Source: Maribacter sp. (lineage in GTDB: Bacteria > Bacteroidota > Bacteroidia > Flavobacteriales > Flavobacteriaceae). Taken from it: 64,000 nucleotides of DNA. Below, one piece after another: positions 17,251 to 24,816 of the stretch (its first letter is position 1; the number at the start of each line of letters is the position of its first letter). The stretch covers positions 22,842 to 86,841 of the forward strand of contig JAHDDL010000014.1 of NCBI GenBank assembly GCA_020629415.1, in the 5' to 3' direction. The position numbers were made by a program, and so were the translations under genes. Under the pieces are notes generated by a model. That model worked only from the letters and a program-made list of their open reading frames with translations, made no database searches and was not told the origin of the DNA.

Positions 17251-18162
17251 CTAAAGTACTGGCTTTTTTAACACCTTTTCAATTGGTTTTACTAAATCTC
17301 TGATTATTTGTTCTCCATTGGCATCATCTATCAACGCAACCAGAATGTATCTTCTATTGCCGTCTTCGCCCCAAACCAATATGGAATCGGAATGATAGGT
17401 ACGCCAAGAGCCCGATTTTCTGAACAACCTGGCATTGGGTGCGATTTTATCCAGCGTATTTACAAACTTATGGTGCAGTTCTGGGTCTTCCATAATATCT
17501 AGCATTTGCTTGGATCGCTTTTCATTGACCAACTTACCGTTCGCCAATAGATAGTAATATCTACATACTTGGGTCACAGATGCGGCGTGACTCAGATTTT
17601 TTAAGGGCTCTCTGTTAGTTTCACCACCACTGCCGTAACGTTTGCCTACCCAAAGACCGCCTCCTTTTTGTTCATCATAAAAGGCATACTTGGGATCGCA
17701 CATCACCGATTCTAATTTTTCATACCCCACGCGATCGATCATTCTTGTAGATGCGGCATTGTCAGATTTACTGATCATTAAACGCATGTCTTTCTTTACT
17801 TCTGTAGTTTCCTTTAGTTCGCCTTTTTCAATAGCATCCATGGCCGCCAATAGAATGGCAATTTTAGGTAGGCTGGCAGCATACATCATATGGTTGCCGT
17901 TGACCCTTGCAAATCTTACCTTTTCCGGATTGCTCAGATCAACTAGTCCAACTGCCATTTTCTTTTGCACGATAAGATCGTTCCATTCTTGGTGAGAAGC
18001 CAGTTCATCCCTTAAATTGGTTTGCAATGAGCTGTCCAACAATTTTTGCAGGGGTTTGATCTTTGAATTGTCCATACGAAGTGGTAGCTCATTTTGTGCT
18101 TGTACTGCGGCACAGCATAGAAGGGAAAAAAGAAAAATTACAGGGGTTGATCTCATTGACAT
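17251..18162 (-). CDS. Class A beta-lactamase-like serine hydrolase, secreted
   Basis: From the ATG at 18162 the protein has 303 residues and a clean signal peptide (RSTPVIFLFSLLCCAAVQAQ); the frame extends to 18201 but that addition would spoil the signal. Active-site motifs of the penicillin-binding superfamily are present: SLPK (Ser97, Lys100), SDN in SKSDNAAS, REPLKNL as a possible omega-loop glutamate, and RKSGSW as the KSG box. It may be a beta-lactamase, but many such flavobacterial proteins are peptidases or amidases of unknown role. It stands upstream of, and transcribed apart from, the PLP/DUF1611/epimerase operon, which may process murein-derived amino acids. Confidence 0.83.
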   Translation of the reverse strand: MSMRSTPVIFLFSLLCCAAVQAQNELPLRMDNSKIKPLQKLLDSSLQTNLRDELASHQEWNDLIVQKKMAVGLVDLSNPEKVRFARVNGNHMMYAASLPKIAILLAAMDAIEKGELKETTEVKKDMRLMISKSDNAASTRMIDRVGYEKLESVMCDPKYAFYDEQKGGGLWVGKRYGSGGETNREPLKNLSHAASVTQVCRYYYLLANGKLVNEKRSKQMLDIMEDPELHHKFVNTLDKIAPNARLFRKSGSWRTYHSDSILVWGEDGNRRYILVALIDDANGEQIIRDLVKPIEKVLKKPVL

Positions 18163-18422
18163 TCGCTTATTTAAAAATGTAGTCAAAATTAGGTAAAGCA
18201 CTCATTGGCTATATGTTAATTTTTATGGTTAGTACATTTTTTAAAAACACCGTAAAATCAATATAAAGACATATATCGCATAAAATAGGGTGTTAATTTT
18301 TAAAATAATTTCGGAATATATAGTACCTATGCGTCCCTTTTTTTGAGGGCAAATGGGTTAAAAATTTATATCTAATTTCAATAAAATAACTGTATCTTAA
18401 AAAATGGAATTTATACAGACTT

Positions 18423-19484
18423 ATGAATCTTAAAGATGGCGTAAAAACGGCTGAGAACAAGGTGTCTACAGAGGCACGTAGACTTAGTGATATGGTCAAG
18501 GATAAACGTAAATCTTTGGTAGATCGCTTAGAGTGCTTTGAAGATATTATAAGTTTGGAAGTAGGCGATACCGGTCTGCACCGTGCCAAGACTTTAGAAC
18601 GTGAGTTCGATGTTCGTCAGCTTTATTTAAAATACGAAGGTGATAACCCTACCGGAACCCAAAAAGATCGTATTGCTTTTGCACAATTGTATGATGCGCT
18701 ACGTCGCGAGTTTAGCGTGGTAAGCTTGGCTACCTGCGGTAACTATGGTGTAGCAATGGCGTTGGCATCTGACCTGGCGGGTATAGCTTGTAAGATTTAT
18801 ATACCGGAAAGTTACCATACCGATCGAGTGATAGAAATGGAAAGCCTAGGCGCAGAGATTATTCGTATACCCGGTAGTTATGAAGATGTGGTTACGGAAA
18901 GTTCAAGGTTGGCGGCAGAACATGGCTGGTATGACGCAAATCCGGGCGGTGCCAATACGCCGCTGCAGATTTCTGCCTATGCGCAGATCGCACAAGAGAT
19001 TTTTGAAGATTTGGGCGACGCCCCAAAATACTGTGCGGTACCCGTTTCTAACGGAACGTTGTTTGCAGGTATTTATAGGGGCTTTGTAAATCTTTACAAA
19101 AGAGGGAAGACCTCGCGTATTCCTAAAATGATCTCGGCTTCTTCTTCGCATAAGAACCCTATTGTAGAATCCTATTTGCAAGGTCTGGATCATTGTAAGG
19201 ATCTTAATCCTGCCGCAATAAAAGAAACCAAATACAATGAGCCATTGATCAACTGGCACAGTTTTGATGGGGAAGAGGCATTGTATGCACTTAAGGAATC
19301 TGAAGGGCATGCCTTCAACATTAGCGACAAAAAACTAAAGGAGATGACTTCTCTTTTACATAAAAAGGAAGGGTTCCGAATTTTACCTGCATCGACAGCG
19401 GGTTTGATCGGACTCTTAGAATTAGACGAAAAAATGAATTTTGAGCCTGACCGATTTGTGGCGGTGCTCACTGCAAAAAATTAA
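18423..19484 (+). CDS. Threonine-synthase-like PLP enzyme
   Basis: A 353-residue fold-type II PLP enzyme. The Schiff-base lysine is Lys81 in EGDNPTGTQKDRIAFAQ, the phosphate-stabilising segment follows as ATCGNYGVAMA, and GVANTPLQ-like and PVSNGTLFAG glycine-rich loops bind the cofactor. The first 40 residues are a helical extension. It is the first gene of a tight three-gene operon (8-base gap to the DUF1611 gene, which overlaps the epimerase gene). It lacks the insertions of true threonine synthase and no thr genes are near, so racemase, dehydratase or beta-replacement activity on another amino acid is more likely. The exact reaction is not known. Confidence 0.85.
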   Translation: MNLKDGVKTAENKVSTEARRLSDMVKDKRKSLVDRLECFEDIISLEVGDTGLHRAKTLEREFDVRQLYLKYEGDNPTGTQKDRIAFAQLYDALRREFSVVSLATCGNYGVAMALASDLAGIACKIYIPESYHTDRVIEMESLGAEIIRIPGSYEDVVTESSRLAAEHGWYDANPGGANTPLQISAYAQIAQEIFEDLGDAPKYCAVPVSNGTLFAGIYRGFVNLYKRGKTSRIPKMISASSSHKNPIVESYLQGLDHCKDLNPAAIKETKYNEPLINWHSFDGEEALYALKESEGHAFNISDKKLKEMTSLLHKKEGFRILPASTAGLIGLLELDEKMNFEPDRFVAVLTAKN

Positions 19485-19492
19485 ATATAAAA

Positions 19493-20566
19493 ATGAAGAA
19501 AGTTATTGACGGTAAGGCACTGGTATATTGTGAGGGGGCATTTAATACGCCTAACGGTAAAACGGCACATGGGCTGGTTCGCTTTACCGAACGTTATGAG
19601 GTGGTTGGTGTGCTAGATGCTAAATATGCCGGTAGAGATGCCGGTGATGTTTTAGATGGCAGACCAAACGGAATCCCTGTTTTTAAAGATCTTGAAGCTG
19701 CTATCATAGCATTAACGGCCAGCGACAATTTGCCAAGTTATTTGGTAATAGGGCTTGCGCCAGATGGTGGTAGGTTGCCACAAGTTGCAAAAGCCACTAT
19801 AAAAGCTGCGTTGCAACAAGGCTGGAACGTTGACAGTGGCTTGCATGATTTTTTAACGAACGATGCAGCATTGGTGGCATTGGCCAAAGAAAAGAATGTA
19901 AAGATCAGGGATATAAGAAAAACACCGGATCGTGATCAATTGCACTTTTTTACCGGAGATATCGAAAAAGTAGACTGTTTAAAATTAGCGGTTTTAGGAA
20001 CGGATTCTGCCCTAGGTAAACGTACAACTGCTTGGATTTTGGTACATGCATTTAGGAATGCCGGTAAAAAGGCGGAAATGATAGGTACCGGACAAACCGG
20101 ATGGATGCAAGGCGCTAAATATAGTATGGTGATGGATAGTTGTATCAATGATTTTGTATCGGGTGAAATTGAACATGCCGTGGTCAGTGCCTACAAGAAT
20201 GAAGATCCAGATGTTATTGTCATAGAAGGGCAGGGGAGCTTAATGAATCCTGCTTACCCGGGCGGATTTGAAATTCTGGCTGCAGGTAGACCGGACTATG
20301 TTATTCTGCAACATGCACCAAAACGATTGGAATACGATGGGTTCCCAGGATATAAAATGCATTCGTTAGAAGAGCAGATCAATGCCATACAAGTGATTTC
20401 GGGTAAAGAAGTAATAGCCATTACCGTAAATCATGAAGGCATGGAGAAAAGTGAAATTCTAGATATTTGCAAAGCAATTACCCTTGAAACTAAATTACCG
20501 GCTTTTGATGTGTTGGAGTACGGTGCAGAAGATTTAATAGCTATTTTGAAGTCAAAATTGAAATGA
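19493..20566 (+). CDS. DUF1611 P-loop protein (DgcN-like)
   Basis: A 357-residue DUF1611 protein. The N-terminal half is a Rossmann-like domain (LVRFTERYEVVGVLDAKYAG), the C-terminal half a P-loop domain with GTDSALGKRTTA (residues about 170-181) and GTGQTGWMQG. In marine bacteria a DUF1611 protein, DgcN, was described as an N-acetyltransferase acting on D-glutamate, working with an enolase-superfamily partner DgcA. The direct coupling here to a dipeptide-epimerase-family gene (shared ATGA) matches that gene pair. Assignment to D-glutamate metabolism is inferred from this context. Confidence 0.8.
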   Translation: MKKVIDGKALVYCEGAFNTPNGKTAHGLVRFTERYEVVGVLDAKYAGRDAGDVLDGRPNGIPVFKDLEAAIIALTASDNLPSYLVIGLAPDGGRLPQVAKATIKAALQQGWNVDSGLHDFLTNDAALVALAKEKNVKIRDIRKTPDRDQLHFFTGDIEKVDCLKLAVLGTDSALGKRTTAWILVHAFRNAGKKAEMIGTGQTGWMQGAKYSMVMDSCINDFVSGEIEHAVVSAYKNEDPDVIVIEGQGSLMNPAYPGGFEILAAGRPDYVILQHAPKRLEYDGFPGYKMHSLEEQINAIQVISGKEVIAITVNHEGMEKSEILDICKAITLETKLPAFDVLEYGAEDLIAILKSKLK

Positions 20567-21630
20567 GAATAACGAACATTTCTTTTGAGCGCTTAGATTT
20601 AAAACTCTCCGATCCTTACACGATCGCTTATGAGACTATAGATCGTACCAGTAACTTTATATTAAAAGTAGAGACCGATGGTAAAATTATAGGTTATGGT
20701 TGCGCAGCGCCAGATCCTATAGTTACCAATGAAACTCCTGATGATGTTGCACATGCCATAGATAGCATTATTATACCGTATTTAAAGGGCAAGGATCCAT
20801 TTACATACGCGCTATTGCTTTTAGAACTTAAACAAGTATTGGGGAAACGGTCTTCTGCATTGGCTATGGTAGATTTGGCATTATTTGATATCATGTCTAA
20901 AAAAGCCGAGGTGCCTTTATACAAGATTTTGGGTGGTTATCGCAATCAAATTGCTACCAGTATTACCATTGGTATTATGGGTGTAGACGAGACCTTGGCT
21001 CAAGCTAGTGAATTTGTAAAGCAAGGTTTTGGCATTTTAAAGGTTAAAGGCGGTTCTAACCTTGAAGAGGATATTGCTAAAATGCGAATGATCCACGAAA
21101 AGTACCCAAATGTTGAATTACGGTTTGATGGTAACCAAGGCTATTCTGTAAAAGAATCGGTTGCATTTGTGAAGGCTACTGCCGCAATTGGGGTAGAAAT
21201 TTTTGAGCAACCCACCAAAGTGGAGGCTGAAGAACGCTTGGGCGAAGTAATGGATCAGGTAAATGTGCCTATTATGGCAGATGAAAGTCTAAAAACATTG
21301 ACCGATGCATTTCGTTTGGCGCAAAATGAACGGGTAGATATGGTGAATATCAAGCTACAGAAAGTAGGCGGTATTTGGGTGGGTATGCATATCAATTCCG
21401 TAGCCAAGGCAGCTAAATTAGATGCTATGGTGGGTTGTATAGATGAGTGCGGACTGGGTATTGCCGCAGGTTTGCACTTTGCCCTATCTAGACCTAATAT
21501 TAAGTATGCCGATTTAGATGGTCATTTAGATATAATCGATGATCCCTATCATTCCATTTTTAAATTGGAAAAGGGAATTTTATATCCGACCGAAAAACAT
21601 GGTTTGGGTTTCTCTGAGTCGGATATGTAA
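20563..21630 (+). CDS. Enolase-superfamily dipeptide epimerase / N-acyl-glutamate racemase type (DgcA-like)
   Basis: This 355-residue protein has a capping domain (1-125) and a TIM-barrel of the muconate-lactonizing subgroup. Catalytic lysines are visible: KVK at 160-162 and VNIK with Lys264. Metal ligands are Asp189 (FDGNQ), Glu215 (FEQP) and Asp240 (ADES). Near the C-terminus ADLDG gives a DxD pair, which in Ala-D/L-Glu epimerases holds the amino group of the substrate. So either murein dipeptides or N-acetyl-glutamate could be epimerised. It overlaps the DUF1611 gene by four bases. It is the last gene of the operon and converges on the second GH63-like gene ten bases away. Confidence 0.87.
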   Translation: MRITNISFERLDLKLSDPYTIAYETIDRTSNFILKVETDGKIIGYGCAAPDPIVTNETPDDVAHAIDSIIIPYLKGKDPFTYALLLLELKQVLGKRSSALAMVDLALFDIMSKKAEVPLYKILGGYRNQIATSITIGIMGVDETLAQASEFVKQGFGILKVKGGSNLEEDIAKMRMIHEKYPNVELRFDGNQGYSVKESVAFVKATAAIGVEIFEQPTKVEAEERLGEVMDQVNVPIMADESLKTLTDAFRLAQNERVDMVNIKLQKVGGIWVGMHINSVAKAAKLDAMVGCIDECGLGIAAGLHFALSRPNIKYADLDGHLDIIDDPYHSIFKLEKGILYPTEKHGLGFSESDM

Positions 21631-21640
21631 TAGGATCTTT

Positions 21641-24268
21641 TTATTCTTCCAATTGCTCAATAAGGTTGGCAACTAAGGCTGTCCAACCTGTTTGATGCGA
21701 TGCTCCCAGACCACGACCGTTTTCTCCGTGAAAATATTCATAGAATAATATCAAGTCCTTAAAATGAGGGTCTTGGTAGTATTTTTCGTAGTTCTTGTTG
21801 ATTGCCCTATTGCCTTTTTCATCTTTCTCGAACATGTGGATCAGGCGTTTGCTCAACTCATCGCTCACTTGTTTAAGGTTCAGGAGTTTGTTGCTCCCGG
21901 TTGGGTATTCAAACAGAAAATCATTACCGTCATACCATTGGTATTCTCGTAGTGCTTGAATGAACAGATAGTTCATGGGCATCCAAATAGGTCCGCGCCA
22001 GTTAGAATTTCCACCGAACAAGGGCACGGTAGATTCCGCCGGCTCATAATCAATGGAATATTCTATGCCGTCAATATGAATTTGATAGGCTTTCTCATGT
22101 ACTTTAGATAATGATCGTATACCATATTCACTTAAAAATTCTTTCTCATCTAAAAGTGCGGTGACCAGTTTTTGCATTCTATCCTTAGGTACCAATGAAA
22201 GCAGTAGGTCGCCATCTGCTTCGTATTGCTGTATTACTTCATATTTTAAGTTTTCTGCACGGTACTTTTTAAACCAAAGAACACTGGCCTTAAACTTAGG
22301 GAATTTATCCAACACACTTTTTTTAATGGTAAGTACTGCCGCTAAGGACAACATACCTGCAATTGAGCGTACTTTAATGGTGGTAGATTGCCCATTAGGC
22401 AGGGTCAACCTGTCATAGAAGAAACCTTCTACATCATCCCAAACATTTGCCTTATCTGTATCCATTTTGTTCAGGGCTTCTGCGATGAATACAAAATGCC
22501 CAAAATATTTTGTCGCCATGTCTTCATAAGTATCGTCATTTTCTGCAATACGAAGACTTATTTCTAGCATGTTTAAACTATATAGGGCCATCCAAGCGGT
22601 ACCGTCAACTTGATCCAAGAATCCACCGCCGGGCACACCATGACTACGATCAAAGACCCCAATGTTATCCAAGCCCAAAAATCCGCCTTGAAAGACATTA
22701 TTGTCATTTCTGTCTTGACGATTTACCCACCAATTGAAGTTCAACGAAAGTTTGTTGAACATGCGTTTTAGGAACTTGATATCGGGTACACCTGTAATGG
22801 ACTTATCGGTACCGTAAATCTGTAATGTTGCCCATGCCTGTACTGGCGGATTTACATCACTGAAATTCCATTCGTATGCGGGAATTTGACCATTAGGAGC
22901 CATATACCATTCTTTGGTGAACAGCAATAATTGATCTTTGGCAAATTCAGGATCTATAGATGCAAAAGAGGCACAGTGAAAGGCAGAGTCCCACGCTGCG
23001 TACCACGGATATTCCCAGGCATCGGGCATAGAAAGTACATCGTGGTTTCTTAATGTTTTCCAATTGCTGTTTCTTCCGTTTTTACGCTGCTCCGGCGGTG
23101 GGGTGGTCTTGTAATCGCCTTCCAGCCATTTTTCAACCTCGTAATTGTAGTATTGCTTTGTCCATAGTAAACCGGCAAAGGCTTGTTTTAAAATCGCCTT
23201 TCGATCAATGGTTGCTTTAGGAGCTATTTCTTCATAAAATTGGGCACATTCTTCTTGTCGTGCTTTAAAAATAGCATCAAAATCTGAAAAAGGTGTATTC
23301 AAAGTTTCTTCTGTCAAACGAAGTTGAAAGGTTTTAGATTCACCGCCACCTATAATTTCTTGGTATAACGGTGCAAATTTGGTCCCGGAGTTATTTTTGG
23401 TGGCCAATTCAAAATCATTGTTGCAAACGGCATCATTAAATAAATCCTTTTTAAAAGGATGGTCGTTTGTATCGCTATATACTTTTTTTCTGTTCGTTTC
23501 ATTTTCGGTAAAGAACAACTGTGCCGCTTTTTGAAAATACAGATTGTAGCTGCCCACATAAGGGTGGTCTATGTGTACAAAGGGGTTTGTTTTGGTCCCT
23601 TTTTTAGTGATAACAGGCTTTTTGGACATTTCTTTAAATGTCCAATGATTACGCATTACCATTTGTGGTAGTAAGGTAATAGGTGCTGCTTGATTGCTTC
23701 TGTTGGTAATGGTGATTTTGATAAGAATATCGGTCTCGTCTCCCTTTGCATATTCGGTACTGACATCAAAATAGGTGTTGTCGTCAAAAATACCGGTATC
23801 CAAAAGCTCAAATTCCAGCTCTTTACGATTCCGTTTTTGGTTTTCGGTTATGAGTTGGTTGTATGGATAAGCATTCTGCGAATACTTGTACAAGTACTTC
23901 ATGTACGAGTGAGACGGTGTATTCTCTAAATAATAGTACAGCTCTTTTACGTCTTCGCCATGATTACCTTGCGGACCTGTTAGCCCAAATAGGCGCTCTT
24001 TTATAATGGGATCTTTTCCGTTCCATAAACCTATGCTAAAACACATGTTGCAATAGCGATCGCTAATACCTGCAATACCATCTTCACCCCAACGAAAAGC
24101 GCGACTTCTGGCATGGTCATGCGGAAAATAGTTCCAGGCATCGCCACCGGCACTATAATCTTCACGTACCGTTCCCCATTGGCGTTCACTTAAATACGGT
24201 CCCCATTTTAACCAGTCTTTTTCTTCTTTTTGTTGTTGGGATAAGCGGATTTTTTCAGGGTTGTTCAT
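21641..24268 (-). CDS. GH63-like (MGH1-type) glycoside hydrolase, copy 2
   Basis: Also 875 residues and clearly paralogous to 11714-14341: shared blocks include ERQWGTVREDYS, KERLFGLTGPQGNHGEDVKE, GLLWTKQYYNYEVEKW, EYPWYAAWDSAFH, AYEWNFSDVNPP, FGGNSNWRGPIWMP and GASHQTGWTALVANLIEQLE. The (alpha/alpha)6 barrel occupies roughly the last 500 residues. No signal peptide. Differences are frequent in the N-terminal beta region (residues 180-300), so the two copies may have separate substrates. It faces the first copy across about 7.3 kb, an arrangement compatible with an old inverted duplication. Confidence 0.88.
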   Translation of the reverse strand: MNNPEKIRLSQQQKEEKDWLKWGPYLSERQWGTVREDYSAGGDAWNYFPHDHARSRAFRWGEDGIAGISDRYCNMCFSIGLWNGKDPIIKERLFGLTGPQGNHGEDVKELYYYLENTPSHSYMKYLYKYSQNAYPYNQLITENQKRNRKELEFELLDTGIFDDNTYFDVSTEYAKGDETDILIKITITNRSNQAAPITLLPQMVMRNHWTFKEMSKKPVITKKGTKTNPFVHIDHPYVGSYNLYFQKAAQLFFTENETNRKKVYSDTNDHPFKKDLFNDAVCNNDFELATKNNSGTKFAPLYQEIIGGGESKTFQLRLTEETLNTPFSDFDAIFKARQEECAQFYEEIAPKATIDRKAILKQAFAGLLWTKQYYNYEVEKWLEGDYKTTPPPEQRKNGRNSNWKTLRNHDVLSMPDAWEYPWYAAWDSAFHCASFASIDPEFAKDQLLLFTKEWYMAPNGQIPAYEWNFSDVNPPVQAWATLQIYGTDKSITGVPDIKFLKRMFNKLSLNFNWWVNRQDRNDNNVFQGGFLGLDNIGVFDRSHGVPGGGFLDQVDGTAWMALYSLNMLEISLRIAENDDTYEDMATKYFGHFVFIAEALNKMDTDKANVWDDVEGFFYDRLTLPNGQSTTIKVRSIAGMLSLAAVLTIKKSVLDKFPKFKASVLWFKKYRAENLKYEVIQQYEADGDLLLSLVPKDRMQKLVTALLDEKEFLSEYGIRSLSKVHEKAYQIHIDGIEYSIDYEPAESTVPLFGGNSNWRGPIWMPMNYLFIQALREYQWYDGNDFLFEYPTGSNKLLNLKQVSDELSKRLIHMFEKDEKGNRAINKNYEKYYQDPHFKDLILFYEYFHGENGRGLGASHQTGWTALVANLIEQLEE

Positions 24269-24479
24269 TTACTTTGAGAGGCTTTGATGTTATTAATTTA
24301 AATATTGAAAAAAATAAAACTTAGAGTCTATTGCGTTACGATGATTTGTATTATTTAAAAACAATAGGTAATTCTAATTTTTTTAAAAATTGTAATTTCA
24401 TTATTGAAAGTTTAAGAAAAATCTTAAATTTTTAGAAGAAAAGAACTGACAATAAATTAATAATATTATTATTGTGAAA

Positions 24480-24487
24480 TAATTTTA
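24480..24487 (+). promoter_or_regulatory. Possible -7 element for the ncRNA
   Basis: TAATTTTA fits seven of eight positions of TAnnTTTG and ends four bases before the G-run at 24491, where the first closing stem of the ncRNA begins. No TTG at -33 distance, so support is weak. Confidence 0.35.
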
Positions 24488-24490
24488 ATT

Positions 24491-24808
24491 GGGCTGGGAA
24501 CATAGCTGATGGTTACGTTTTATTATAAATACATTTAGGTGTATCACATGCAGAATTTGGCTGACGTGTGAAGAATCATTCCAATAATCCAAATGGGAGT
24601 GAAAGCAGTGGAAAGCTGTCCTATCACCTGTAGGAATATTAGGAATGTCTTGAGTTCTGTCTGATATGATTGTAACATGAATATAAGTGTTATAAGTATT
24701 AAAGATATGAATTTAATTCTAACAATGAGTGGCGCTACCTACGTGTAAAATCGGAAGTAGCATAAGGATTGTACCATCATAAAGCAGGCCACGACCAGCC
24801 CTTTTTTT
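24491..24808 (+). ncRNA. Predicted structured ncRNA of the reverse-transcriptase system
   Basis: Non-coding, and its ends pair in two separate long-range stems. GGGCTGG (24491-24497) is the exact complement of CCAGCCC (24795-24801). TGATGG plus TAC (24507-24516, one bulged T) pairs with GTACCATCA (24771-24779). Local hairpins inside include CACATGCAG/CTGACGTGTG (24545-24570, one bulge), GCTAC/GTAGC (24734-24761) and AGGTG/CACCT (24537-24629) around the first. The 3' end is followed by seven T residues (24802-24808), as in an intrinsic terminator. The reverse transcriptase ATG is at 24817. Stand-alone defence RTs such as DRT2 and DRT9 have an essential ncRNA in just this position. Structure read by eye. 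Confidence 0.65.
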
Positions 24809-24816
24809 AAGAATTT

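Noticed and set aside
17251-18162. Antibiotic-resistance beta-lactamase
   Set aside because: Motifs fit the superfamily, but many secreted relatives are not lactamases; resistance cannot be claimed from sequence alone.
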